This document shows positions 50,641 to 59,234 of a DNA stretch of 64,000 bases, piece after piece; within the stretch, counting starts at the first letter, position 1; every line of letters begins with the position of its first letter. The stretch comes from an uncultured bacterium (GTDB lineage: Bacteria > Verrucomicrobiota > Lentisphaeria > Victivallales > UBA1829). The stretch spans positions 207,154 through 271,153 of the forward strand of contig CACYZF010000006.1 in NCBI GenBank assembly GCA_902778895.1, written 5' to 3'. The notes under the pieces are model-generated. The model was not told where the DNA came from. It searched no databases and was given only the letters and a program-made list of their open reading frames with translations. The position numbers and the translations under genes were made by a program.

Positions 50641-51867
50641 TCAGCCTTCCGGGACGCCGCGGGATGCGAGGTTCTTGTGTCGGGGCAGATACCCGAACTT
50701 GTAGTACAGGAGGCAGCCGAGCATGAGCGCGGGGAAGAACGCTGCCGCGAGGAGCCCGGCCTTGAGGTCGTCGCCGCAGAACGAAGCGATCCTGCCGACG
50801 TACACGGGGCCGAGCCCGCAGCCGAAGTCGCCGGGCAGGGCGAGCAGCGCGAACATGGCGGTTCCGCCGAGGGGGATGGCGAGGGAGGCCGTGCTGAAAA
50901 CGCCCGCCCAGAGGATGCCCGCCGCCCAGCCGCAGAGGGCGCAGCCGGCGAGCGCGAGGGCGGGCCAGGGCGCGAAGACCGCGGTGAGGTAGGCGGCGAT
51001 GCTGAGCGCGCAGCTCACGATGAGGCAGTTGATGAGGTTGAGGCGCGTGCTGAACGCCGCATAGAGCGTACGGGAAAGCCCCATGAGGAGCGCGAAGAGG
51101 CACGGCCCGGCGAGGTCGCCGACCTCCTTCTTTACGCCCAGTGCGGATTCCGCGAACGACGACGCCCACTGGTTCATGCAGTGTTCGGACGCGCCCGCGC
51201 AGAGCATCATCACGGCCATGAGCCAGAAGACGGGGAGCTTGAAGAGGCCGAGGATGCCGAGGCCCTTTTTTCCTTCGTCGATCAGCGGACGCATAGGCAC
51301 GAACATGAAGTAGAAGCCGTCGAGGAGCGGGACGGCAGCCCAGACGAGTGCGAGCCAGCGCCAGTTGTCGAGCCCGATGCAGTGGAAGAACAGCGTCGAT
51401 CCGAGCACGACGATCATCTGTCCCCAGCAGTAGAACGAATGCACGAGGCTCATCGCGGCTGCCTTGCGTTTGAACGGGCACGCCTCGACGACCGGGCTGG
51501 TGACCGCCTCCACCACGCCGCCCCCGACCGCGTACAGCGCGACCGAGCAGATCAGTCCGGCGAGGGGATCCGGCATGAGGTCCGGCAGCACGGTCATGAG
51601 CACAAGTCCGGCGGCGGAACAGAACTGTCCGATGACGAGCGTGAGTCGGTAGGATATCCTGTCGGCGAGCTTGGCGCAGGCGAACGCCACGCACATCTGA
51701 AGCCAGAAATTCCCGATGAGGAGATAGGTGAGCTGGCTCAGCTTCAGGTCGTAGGCGCGCATGAACCACAGGAAAAGCAGCGGCGCGAAGTCGTTGACGA
51801 TGGCCTGGGTGACATAGCTGATGTTGCAGGCGTGGAGCGTATGGACGTAGCTTTCGCGGATGCTCAT
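50641..51867 (-). CDS. major facilitator superfamily transporter
   Basis: 408 residues from the ATG beginning MSIRESYVHTLHACN; a GTG 27 bases earlier is also possible and no clear Shine-Dalgarno distinguishes them. Twelve hydrophobic segments. Between TM2 and TM3 lies the MFS motif region (KLADRISYRLTLVIGQFC), and EAVTSPVVEACPFKRKAAAMSLVHSFYCWGQ is conserved in a group of gut-bacterial MFS proteins. Substrate unknown; sugar transport is plausible. The 218 bases to the right edge of nrdG's control region show no further gene. Confidence 0.85.
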   Translation of the reverse strand: MSIRESYVHTLHACNISYVTQAIVNDFAPLLFLWFMRAYDLKLSQLTYLLIGNFWLQMCVAFACAKLADRISYRLTLVIGQFCSAAGLVLMTVLPDLMPDPLAGLICSVALYAVGGGVVEAVTSPVVEACPFKRKAAAMSLVHSFYCWGQMIVVLGSTLFFHCIGLDNWRWLALVWAAVPLLDGFYFMFVPMRPLIDEGKKGLGILGLFKLPVFWLMAVMMLCAGASEHCMNQWASSFAESALGVKKEVGDLAGPCLFALLMGLSRTLYAAFSTRLNLINCLIVSCALSIAAYLTAVFAPWPALALAGCALCGWAAGILWAGVFSTASLAIPLGGTAMFALLALPGDFGCGLGPVYVGRIASFCGDDLKAGLLAAAFFPALMLGCLLYYKFGYLPRHKNLASRGVPEG

Positions 51868-51911
51868 GTTGAAGTCGGATGTTAGGCGGTTCACGGATTT
51901 TTTACCCTAAT

Positions 51912-51940
51912 AAGATACCCTCCCGCACGGACGATTTCAA
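51912..51940 (-). promoter_or_regulatory. promoter of the MFS gene
   Basis: Minus strand TTGAAA (51940-51935), 17-base spacer, TATCTT (51917-51912), giving a short leader. Confidence 0.6.
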
Positions 51941-51960
51941 ACGCAAAAACGGAATCGGGC

Positions 51961-51989
51961 TTGATTTTTGCGCGGACATGTGCGATATT
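51961..51989 (+). promoter_or_regulatory. promoter of the glycosyltransferase gene
   Basis: TTGATT (51961-51966), 17-base spacer, GATATT (51984-51989), about 30 bases before the ATG. Confidence 0.5.
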
Positions 51990-52020
51990 ATCAGATAAAA
52001 CATTTACACAAAAGGCGAAC

Positions 52021-52746
52021 ATGTTTCTCTCCATCGTTACCGTTACCAAAAACGCCGCGGATACCGTGGTGAGCGCGGCGGAATCCCTTGGCCGGCCGTT
52101 GCCGGACGGCGTCGAATACATCCTGAAGGACGCCGGATCGTCGGACGGGACCTGCGAGGCCGTCCGCGGGATCCAGCCGGACGCGGTCGTCGTGCAGTCG
52201 CCCGACCGCGGCATCTACGACGCCATGAACCAGGGCTGGGCGCGTGCGTGTGGAGAATATGTGATGTTCCTGAACGCGGACGACCGGTATCTGCCGGGTG
52301 CTTTAGAGACGGTGATCCGCGAATTGCGCGCGAATTCCGACGCGGACATCCTGTATGGATGCATCCGCGTGAACGGGCGGAAGTTCAGCCCGGCGCAGGG
52401 TGTTTCGTCATTTCACGGAGCGCGGATCTTTCATCCGGCGTCGGCGATCCGGCGTTCCCTGCTGGAGCGTCTGGGCGGATTCGATTCCCAATGGAAGATT
52501 TGCGCCGACCTCGACTTTTTCCTGCGTGCGAAGGAAACCGGCGCGGTGTTCCGGTTCGTCGACCGGGAGATCACGGATTTCGCGCTGGGCGGCGTGAGCA
52601 CGGTCCGGCGGCAGGAAACCGCGTCCGAGGTGCGGCGGATTCTGCTGAATCGTGGATTCGGGCGAGTTTTCGCGGACGGATATTATCTTGCCGCCCGTCT
52701 GAGAGCGTGCGCGGCCTTTACGGTCAAACAGCTGAAAGGCTTCTGA
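52021..52746 (+). CDS. family 2 glycosyltransferase
   Basis: 241 residues. GT-A fold: FLSIVTVTKNAADTV opening, ILKDAGSSDGT (nucleotide-sugar Asp), SPDRGIYDAMNQGWARA and EYVMFLNADDRYLPG (DxD-type metal site), then HPASAIRRSLLERLGGFD. Resembles WcaE-like transferases of capsule or O-antigen assembly. Isolated from other polysaccharide genes here. Its last 23 bases overlap the end of the convergent ketosynthase-like gene. Confidence 0.88.
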   Translation: MFLSIVTVTKNAADTVVSAAESLGRPLPDGVEYILKDAGSSDGTCEAVRGIQPDAVVVQSPDRGIYDAMNQGWARACGEYVMFLNADDRYLPGALETVIRELRANSDADILYGCIRVNGRKFSPAQGVSSFHGARIFHPASAIRRSLLERLGGFDSQWKICADLDFFLRAKETGAVFRFVDREITDFALGGVSTVRRQETASEVRRILLNRGFGRVFADGYYLAARLRACAAFTVKQLKGF

Positions 52747-53335
52747 TCCACTGGAAGTAATCAAGCTCAGGCGGCAGGCGGAACGCTTCGCCGTCTTCTT
52801 TCGCGCGTTCCAGCAGGAAGACCGCGGCGAATTCCATCGGTTCGAAACCGTGCAGCCGCATCGCGCGGTCGGCGAAGGTTGAACGTTCCTCCGTCAGGAC
52901 TACGAGCGCGCGTTCGGCGTCTCCCGCGGACAGGACAGCGTCGGCGAGCTGAAGTACGCGGTCGGGGAGGCGGTCGAATCCGGCAAGCGAGAAGATTGGG
53001 ACCTTCATGCCGAAGCGGATGGCGGCGGCGCCGGGAACGGCGTTGTGGACGGAACACGAGAACGACACCGGGCCGATCTGGTCTTCCGGGAAGTCGATCA
53101 GATCGTTCTGGAGCGCCGTGATGCGGCTCTGCACGCCGAGCATGCTGCCGAACAGGAGCGGAATATCGTCGGGACGGCCTTCGAGACGGTCGAGCGCGGA
53201 AAGGACCGCCGCCGTCATACGGTCGGAACGCCGTCCCAGTCCGAGGCGGGCGCGTTCGGCGCGAAGGAAATCGTCGTCCCAGCGCAGATCCGTGCCGGGG
53301 GCGGTGAACGAGGCTGCGATCAGGTGAAGCGCCAT
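52724..53335 (-). CDS. ketoacyl synthase-like protein (PF13723 type), aryl-polyene cluster
   Basis: 203 residues. Only the N-terminal half of a ketosynthase fold is present: DIPLLFGSMLGVQSRITALQNDL, PVSFSCSVHNAVPGAAAIRFGMKVPIFSLAGFD, and ERALVVLTEE. There is no catalytic Cys in the ketosynthase context. Such short proteins pair with a full ketosynthase in aryl-polyene clusters and probably act as a chain-length factor. Three bases downstream of the full-length ketosynthase gene. Confidence 0.75.
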   Translation of the reverse strand: MALHLIAASFTAPGTDLRWDDDFLRAERARLGLGRRSDRMTAAVLSALDRLEGRPDDIPLLFGSMLGVQSRITALQNDLIDFPEDQIGPVSFSCSVHNAVPGAAAIRFGMKVPIFSLAGFDRLPDRVLQLADAVLSAGDAERALVVLTEERSTFADRAMRLHGFEPMEFAAVFLLERAKEDGEAFRLPPELDYFQWIRSLSAV

Positions 53336-53338
53336 GGT

Positions 53339-54550
53339 TCAGCCCAGCCTTTCAGCGATGAGGACGGCGTCCGTGCCGCCGAATGCAAGTGAGGAGGAGG
53401 CCGCGAAATGCGTTTCCGTGGGGAGTCTCAGCGGCGAGGTCAAAGGCGCGCATGCGAGCGCGGTGTCGGGCGTCTTGCAGCCCGGACTTGCCGGGACGAA
53501 ACCGTCGCGCAGCATGAGCATGGTGAAGATGAGTTCGAGCGTGCCTGCCGCGCCGAGCGTGTGCCCTGTGAAGCGCTTTGTGGAGAGGAAGGGCGGGGTG
53601 GAAACGCCGGCTTCTTCCGCCAATCCGGCGAACGCCGCGGCCTCGCACTGGTCGTTCAGGACGGTGCCCGTACCATGTGCGTTGATGAACGCGATGTCGC
53701 CGAGTACGAGCCCGGCGCGGGCCAGGGCGTTACGGAACGCGCGTTTCATGCCGCCTCCGGTCGCGTCCGGGGCTGTGATGTGCGAGGCGTCGCAGGACAT
53801 GCCGAATCCGCGCAGGGCGAATTCCGGTTTGAGGCCTCGTTTGCGCGCGCATTCGGGCGTTTCGAGGATCACGACCCCCGCGCCTTCGCCGAGGTTCAGT
53901 CCGGCGCGCGCGGAGTCGAACGGCCGGCACGGGAAGGGCGAAGTCACGCCGAGCACGTGGAATCCGGCGACCGGGGTACGGTGGAGTTCGTCCGCCCCGG
54001 CCACGATCATGCGTTCGCACTGGCCGGAGAGCAGGCAGAGCGCGGCGATGGAAACGGCGTCCGCGCCGGAGGAACACGCGTTCGAGACCGTGTGGATCGG
54101 CCCGTTCAGTCCGTATTTGCGGGCGATCGCCTCCGCCGGATTGGAATTCAGGAAGCGTTCGACGGGGCCGTTTTCCTCCGAGTCTGGATTCTCACGCAGC
54201 AATGCATAATAGGCCGTGTCCGTGAACTGGTGGGCGATGGTCGTGCCGACGACGCATCCGGTCACGGAATCCCGAATTGCCTCCGGCGTAAGTCCGGCGG
54301 CATCCAACGCCCGTGCCACGACGGAACGGATCATTGCGAGCGTGCGCGGCTCGTCCGGCGTGTTCAGGAAGGAGTCCAGATAAAACACCGGGTCGCTGAT
54401 CGACGAGTCGATCACGTCGCGGGCGGGACGCGGCGCGGCGGACGGGCGTTCACCATGGAACAGCGCCAGTGCCTCGGCGTCGTTCGATCCGACGCAGGAG
54501 AGATGGGCGAAACCCGTCACGACGGGATCAAACGGCATTCGACGGATCAT
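53339..54550 (-). CDS. beta-ketoacyl-ACP synthase (aryl-polyene type), second copy
   Basis: 403 residues. Catalytic Cys in IHTVSNACSSGADAVSIA, His in FINAHGTGTVLND, second His in FTGHTLGAAGTLE, and FGGTDAVL at the end: a complete Cys-His-His triad. Elongates the polyene chain with malonyl-ACP. Four-base overlap with the acyltransferase gene. Confidence 0.93.
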   Translation of the reverse strand: MIRRMPFDPVVTGFAHLSCVGSNDAEALALFHGERPSAAPRPARDVIDSSISDPVFYLDSFLNTPDEPRTLAMIRSVVARALDAAGLTPEAIRDSVTGCVVGTTIAHQFTDTAYYALLRENPDSEENGPVERFLNSNPAEAIARKYGLNGPIHTVSNACSSGADAVSIAALCLLSGQCERMIVAGADELHRTPVAGFHVLGVTSPFPCRPFDSARAGLNLGEGAGVVILETPECARKRGLKPEFALRGFGMSCDASHITAPDATGGGMKRAFRNALARAGLVLGDIAFINAHGTGTVLNDQCEAAAFAGLAEEAGVSTPPFLSTKRFTGHTLGAAGTLELIFTMLMLRDGFVPASPGCKTPDTALACAPLTSPLRLPTETHFAASSSLAFGGTDAVLIAERLG

Positions 54551-55461
54551 GCGCGGTCCTCCCAGACGTTTTCAAACAGGAAGCAGTCGTACGGATGCTC
54601 CGCCGCCATGCGTTCAAGGTCGGCGGCGTAGGACTGGACGTCCTCCTGAAACTTGATGCCGGATGCGCCGCGCGCGAGACGTTTCGGGCGTGCGATCGTC
54701 CCGAATTCGAGCTGGAGCTCATGATAGGATTTCCCACGCGTGAGGAAGAACGGAACGACCGGGGTATGCGCTTTCGCCGCCAGAAAGAACGCCGCAGCGG
54801 GGAACCGCGCGGTCCCGCCGAAGAACCGAACCGGCACGGAATCGGTCTCCAGACAGCGGTCGCCCATGAGCCCGACGGCTCCGCCGGCGTCCAGCACCTC
54901 GAACGCCTCCAGCAGACCGCCGAACGCGCCTGCGGTGTCGATGATGTGCATCGGGGCCGCGTCGCCGCCGTTGAACGCCCGGCTCTTGTCGACGTCGGCG
55001 TTCCGGTCCGGTTTCGCGACGAACGCCACCTCGCGGTTTCCGGCGTTCACGCAGTGCATGGCCGCCTGCCACGCGCCGAAATGCGAACAGAGAAAGACAA
55101 GCCCGCCGGGGGCGTTCCGAACGGGGTCGAAGACTTCCGGATTGCGTTCGCGCACTTTCGCCTGACCGTTGGCAAGCGCCAGCGCCATGATGAGCGCCTC
55201 GCCCTGCGCCGTGAAGAGGCGCCAGACATGGCGTTTCATGCGGAGCCCGCGGGCATCGGGGAAACGGTGCTTCAGATAGGGCAGGGCGCGCTGTTCGGCC
55301 TGTTTGTCCGTGAGCGCATAGACGAGCGCGATGAATTTGACGAGAAAGCACGCCGCGGCCGGGCCGAAGACGGACAGGATCCGGCGGAGGATCGCAGTCC
55401 CGAGCTTGTTTTTGCGCGTGTCGCTCAGGTTCGCGGCGGGCTGTGCGGATTCGCGGCTCAT
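54547..55461 (-). CDS. lysophospholipid/lipid A-type acyltransferase (LpxL/HtrB family)
   Basis: 304 residues from the ATG beginning MSRESAQPAANL. Hydrophobic anchor at residues 32-50; LVFLCSHFGAWQAAMHCVN carries the HX4(D/E)-type site as HFGAWQ, typical of aryl-polyene members; AVGLMGDRCLETD is the second block. Probably transfers the polyene acyl chain to a lipid or glycan acceptor in the inner membrane. The ATG overlaps the preceding stop by four bases. Confidence 0.85.
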   Translation of the reverse strand: MSRESAQPAANLSDTRKNKLGTAILRRILSVFGPAAACFLVKFIALVYALTDKQAEQRALPYLKHRFPDARGLRMKRHVWRLFTAQGEALIMALALANGQAKVRERNPEVFDPVRNAPGGLVFLCSHFGAWQAAMHCVNAGNREVAFVAKPDRNADVDKSRAFNGGDAAPMHIIDTAGAFGGLLEAFEVLDAGGAVGLMGDRCLETDSVPVRFFGGTARFPAAAFFLAAKAHTPVVPFFLTRGKSYHELQLEFGTIARPKRLARGASGIKFQEDVQSYAADLERMAAEHPYDCFLFENVWEDRA

Positions 55462-56624
55462 GTACGGGCGCTCCTTCCTCGGATGACCGCGCGGCAGAGT
55501 TCGGCGGCAAAAAACACGATGACGGCGAGGATCAGGGCGAAGACCGGGGCGAGGATGACGCTGCCGAGGAGCCATTCGAACCAGCGCAGATGGATCTCGC
55601 GGATCGTGCTGTGGAAATTGAGGTCCTCCGGGAGCAGGAATTTCCCGTGCCGCAGGTAGTATCCGAGCTCGATGCAGACGACCGGGCAGAACGGCGGCAT
55701 GAACGGATTCTGCGCCATGACCGCCATGGCTTTGTTGAGGTGGAGCCGGGTTGCGACGTAGAGGATCAGGATCGTGCAGAACCCGTATGTCGGATACACG
55801 GCGAGGAGCGCGCCGACGAACGCCGAAAAGGCGAGCCCGAGCGAGGACGTGTTTTCCTTGACGAGCCACGCCCAGAGTTCCTTCGGTTTCCACAGGCGCG
55901 GATATTCGCGCGGCGTCTGCCGGAGCTTTTTGACGCCGAACGGGATGATGCGACAGAACACCAGGCGCGTATGCAGCAGGGTCATGCGGAGATTGTCGCG
56001 GAACGGATGGAAATGCGAGACGCGTTCGCCGGGCGGGTCGTAGTGCGTGGAGATCGGGACTTCGGTGAGGTCGAGCCCGGCCCACATGCAACGCGTGAGG
56101 AGTTCGGTCTCGAACGTGTAGTGAAGGGAGGAACACTTGATCCGCGAGATGTATTTGAGCGGGTATGCGCGGAATCCGCTCTGCGAGTCCGATATCTTTT
56201 TGCCTGTTTCGACGAGGAACCAGAAGTTGGAGAACATGCGTCCGAACTTGCTGCGGCCGGGTACGTTCGGCACGGAGAAATCGCGGACCCCGGCGACGAG
56301 CGTCCAGTCGTTCTTTTCCAGAATGGGCAGGAAACGCGGGATGTCCTCCGGATCGTGCTGGGCATCGGCGTCGAGCGTAATCATGAAGTCGTAACCGCGC
56401 GGGGCGAGCGTGCGGACGGCGGTGAGGAGCGCCGCACCCTTGCCCAGATTGCGCGGATGCCGGATGACCTCGATGTCAGTTCCGGCGTAATAGTCCGCCA
56501 GATTGATGTCCTCCGAACCGTCGTCGATCACGAGGACGTCGGGCATGACTGCGCGCGTGCGCTCGATCACGGCGGGGGCCGTGGAGGCATGGTTGAAAAC
56601 GGGGATCACGCAGCAGCAGCGCAT
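55458..56624 (-). CDS. family 2 glycosyltransferase fused to DUF2062
   Basis: 388 residues from the ATG at 56624, with AAGGGGA eight bases upstream; a TTG six codons earlier is also open. N-terminal DPM1-like GT-A domain (CVIPVFNHAST, LVIDDGSED, HPRNLGKGAALLTAV, FMITLDADAQHDPEDI). The C-terminal DUF2062 domain has two membrane helices (LGLAFSAFVGALLAVYPTYGF, PFMPPFCPVVCIELGYYLR) and a final anchor. This fusion is characteristic of aryl-polyene clusters, where it modifies the lipid carrier. Confidence 0.9.
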   Translation of the reverse strand: MRCCCVIPVFNHASTAPAVIERTRAVMPDVLVIDDGSEDINLADYYAGTDIEVIRHPRNLGKGAALLTAVRTLAPRGYDFMITLDADAQHDPEDIPRFLPILEKNDWTLVAGVRDFSVPNVPGRSKFGRMFSNFWFLVETGKKISDSQSGFRAYPLKYISRIKCSSLHYTFETELLTRCMWAGLDLTEVPISTHYDPPGERVSHFHPFRDNLRMTLLHTRLVFCRIIPFGVKKLRQTPREYPRLWKPKELWAWLVKENTSSLGLAFSAFVGALLAVYPTYGFCTILILYVATRLHLNKAMAVMAQNPFMPPFCPVVCIELGYYLRHGKFLLPEDLNFHSTIREIHLRWFEWLLGSVILAPVFALILAVIVFFAAELCRAVIRGRSART

Positions 56625-56643
56625 GAAGTCGTCCCCTTTCAAG

Positions 56644-57273
56644 TCATTCCGCGCTGAAAATGCGCCGGACGAGGGTTTCCGGATCGGAGTCGTCCGGGAT
56701 TTCGAGCATGCCGCCGGGTTCCGCCAGCAGGACGGTCAGCTTGTCCGAATCGTAATGGCAGATCATCACGCGCCGGATGCCCGGCATCTCGAAGAAGTTC
56801 GTGACCTCGTCCCAGAGGACGGGCCAGCGTCCGAGCGAATCCATGTAGAAACACGGTCCGGTGAGCTTGAGCGAGATCGCGGCTTCGCACGGCGGCGTAG
56901 TCGGGAGCGTTCCGACGAAAAGGTGTCCGCGCCCGAGGTGGCGTCCATGCTCACGGTAGTCGTTGAAATAGTTCAGGTTCTGTTCGTGGCAGCCCTGCCG
57001 TCCGAAGTCGGCGATGGCGGTTTCGCGGACGGAATCGACCTCGGCGTCGCGGTGCGCGAGGACGGCGGCGAGGATGTACGTGCGGACCTTTGCGTCGCCG
57101 CGCCGGAAATTGTCGAGCCCGTAGACATGCGGGAAGTCGTCCTGCGCCGCGGAGACTTTCGCCTTGGCGTCCTGCGTGTCCTCCGCCGTGCAGACGAAGC
57201 CGCGCCGCCAGGTGCGGAAGGAAAGGCCGTCGGCAGTGACGCCGCCGATGATATGCCAGGGATATGCGCTCAT
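56644..57273 (-). CDS. ketoacyl synthase-like protein (PF13723 type), paired with upstream ketosynthase
   Basis: 209 residues from the ATG beginning MSAYPWHIIGG, overlapping the previous stop by four bases. The segment GRGHLFVGTLPTTPPCEAAISLKLTGPCFYMDS is the conserved block of short ketosynthase-like proteins, without the catalytic Cys setting. Likely a chain-length factor for the adjacent ketosynthase. Second such pair in the cluster. Confidence 0.7.
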   Translation of the reverse strand: MSAYPWHIIGGVTADGLSFRTWRRGFVCTAEDTQDAKAKVSAAQDDFPHVYGLDNFRRGDAKVRTYILAAVLAHRDAEVDSVRETAIADFGRQGCHEQNLNYFNDYREHGRHLGRGHLFVGTLPTTPPCEAAISLKLTGPCFYMDSLGRWPVLWDEVTNFFEMPGIRRVMICHYDSDKLTVLLAEPGGMLEIPDDSDPETLVRRIFSAE

Positions 57274-58379
57274 GATACGGCCTCCAGGATGATGACGGCG
57301 TTCAGGCCTCCGAATCCGGAGTTCATGCACAGAACGCGCGGTTTTTCGAGTTTGCGGATCTCGGTCGAGACATAGCGGGCGGCCTCCGGTTCAGGCGTGA
57401 CAAGCGACGTCTGAGGCGGGATCAGCCCCGTTTCCAGCATGCGGACGCCGACCACGGCTTCCACGAGGCCCGCTCCGGCGAGCGTATGCCCGCAGGCGCC
57501 CTTCACGGAGAGCATCGGCACGGAGCGTTCGCCGAACACGCGGCGGATCGCCTGAAGCTCCATATCGTCGTTGTAGCGCGTCCCGGTGCCGTGTCCGATG
57601 ACCGCGCCGATGTCGTCCGGGGTGAGCCCGGCTTCGTTCAGTGCGTGGATGATGGCTTCGGAGAGCGCTTCGCCGTGGGGCATGGGGGCGGTGATGTGGA
57701 CCGCGTCGCAGCTCATTCCGCCGGACGCGAGGACCGCGCGCGGCTTGAGACCGAGTTCGGCGGCCTTCTTCGCGGAGCAGATGTTGATGATGGACGCGGC
57801 GTCGCCGAGCAGAAGCCCGTCGCGGTTGCGGTCGTACGGACGCGCGATGGTGCGTGCGAGGGCGCGGAGCGTGGCGAAGCCGGAGAAGATGAACTCGCTG
57901 ACGTAGTCCGTGCCGATCACGACCGCGGAGTCGAGGCGGCCGCTGCGGATGTGGCGGTTCAGCGAGACGAACGCGGAGTTCGAGGAGGCGCAGGCGGCGG
58001 AAACGATGCGTCCGCGGTCCTTTTCGCAGACCTTCAGGGCACGTTCCAGCAGCATGTCGCAGGTGCAGCGGCGTTCGGGATTGTCGATGTATTCGATCTC
58101 GCCGACGGTGCTGGCGAGGAAGAGTTCGGCGTCGCGCGGCATCTTCTTCGCCGTCGCGGAGAGATAGTCAAGGAAGAATCCGGGGATCTCCTGCGTGCCG
58201 TTCACGTCCGCGCCGGGGGCCATGGCCGCGAGGGCGGTGGAGAATTTGTCGTTGTGGAAACGGGAGCAGTCGGAGAACGCGGCATGATTGTTCAGGAGCC
58301 CGTTCCAGCAGGCTTCCACGCCGGGGCCGAACGCGGTGTACAGGTCGCAGTCGACGATCACGGGGGTGCGGTCATCCAT
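57270..58379 (-). CDS. beta-ketoacyl-ACP synthase (aryl-polyene type), first copy
   Basis: 369 residues. Triad: RIVSAACASSNSAFVSL (Cys), VIGHGTGTRYNDD (His), KGACGHTLAGAGLVEAVVG (His), then NSGFGGLNAV. Shorter than the other ketosynthase. Probably initiates or elongates the aryl polyene with its small partner downstream. Overlaps the thioesterase gene by eight bases. Confidence 0.93.
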   Translation of the reverse strand: MDDRTPVIVDCDLYTAFGPGVEACWNGLLNNHAAFSDCSRFHNDKFSTALAAMAPGADVNGTQEIPGFFLDYLSATAKKMPRDAELFLASTVGEIEYIDNPERRCTCDMLLERALKVCEKDRGRIVSAACASSNSAFVSLNRHIRSGRLDSAVVIGTDYVSEFIFSGFATLRALARTIARPYDRNRDGLLLGDAASIINICSAKKAAELGLKPRAVLASGGMSCDAVHITAPMPHGEALSEAIIHALNEAGLTPDDIGAVIGHGTGTRYNDDMELQAIRRVFGERSVPMLSVKGACGHTLAGAGLVEAVVGVRMLETGLIPPQTSLVTPEPEAARYVSTEIRKLEKPRVLCMNSGFGGLNAVIILEAVS

Positions 58380-58854
58380 GATGGTACGCTCCTTCCTTCC
58401 AGCGGTTCAGAAACTCTTCCCAGAACGCCGGGATATGCCACAGCGGCGTGAAGTCGCGGGCGTCGATGAAGACCTGCGTGGTGCAGCCGGTCGCGGCGAT
58501 GCGGCCGTCCTCCAAACGCACAGCGTACTCGATGTTGATGCGCGGGGCGTCGGTCCAGATGAGCGCGGCCGAGGTGTGGAACACCGCATCGCAGGGGAGC
58601 GGGATGCGGTAGTCGTATTCGTCGTGGTAGAAGAGCGCGGAGACGTGCTCCTCCTCCAGACGGTCGTTGTCGAATCCGAAGCTGTGCGAAAGCTCGGTAT
58701 AGGCTGCCTCGAAGAACTTCGCGTAGTTGCCGTGCCAGGCGATCTTCAGCGGGTCGGATTCGCTGAACTGAAGCCGGCGCGTGACGCTGACTTCGAGCGG
58801 CGGAGGGCCGCCGGGGATGCGTTCAAAATATTGCTTGAACTCAGGATGTCTCAT
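58372..58854 (-). CDS. hotdog-fold acyl-CoA/ACP thioesterase
   Basis: 160 residues from the ATG beginning MRHPEFKQYFERI. RRLQFSESDPLKIAWHGNYAKFFEAAYTEL is the 4-hydroxybenzoyl-CoA thioesterase signature (Asp near W-H-x-N-Y-x-x-x-F-E). Family members hydrolyse aryl or acyl thioesters, fitting release or editing of the polyene acyl chain. Confidence 0.88.
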   Translation of the reverse strand: MRHPEFKQYFERIPGGPPPLEVSVTRRLQFSESDPLKIAWHGNYAKFFEAAYTELSHSFGFDNDRLEEEHVSALFYHDEYDYRIPLPCDAVFHTSAALIWTDAPRINIEYAVRLEDGRIAATGCTTQVFIDARDFTPLWHIPAFWEEFLNRWKEGAYHHG

Positions 58855-59234
58855 ATCGCGCTTTCTTTGGGGGCGAAGATCAGTTTTGCCGCGGAGACGC
58901 GTCCTCCTTCGCCGTTCACGAACGAGGCGTTCGCGTCCCATGTGCCTTCGGTCTCGCCCGGTTCAAGCGTCAGCGCGAGCGTGACCGGCATGTCCGGCGT
59001 GATCAGGCGCAGATACTTGATGCGGCGGACGCCTGCGAGGCGGAGCGGACGCGCGAGACGGCGTTCGGCCAGGCGGCGGATAAAGGAAAGCTGGACGATT
59101 CCGGGCAGGATCGGATTGCCGGGGAAGTGTCCGCGGTAGCCGGAGAACGTGCCGGGGACGGAGAACGTGCAGGTGCCTTCGCCGTTTTCGCCGGCCTGAT
59201 TGTAGATCGTGTCGATTTCATCCCAGATGGTCAT
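58851..59234 (-). CDS. FabZ-like 3-hydroxyacyl-ACP dehydratase
   Basis: 127 residues, hotdog fold. GHFPGNPILPGIVQLSFI holds the catalytic His of the FabZ/FabA family and IKYLRLITPDMPVTLAL the next strand. Introduces the double bond after each ketoreduction. Four-base overlaps at both ends. Confidence 0.88.
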   Translation of the reverse strand: MTIWDEIDTIYNQAGENGEGTCTFSVPGTFSGYRGHFPGNPILPGIVQLSFIRRLAERRLARPLRLAGVRRIKYLRLITPDMPVTLALTLEPGETEGTWDANASFVNGEGGRVSAAKLIFAPKESAI

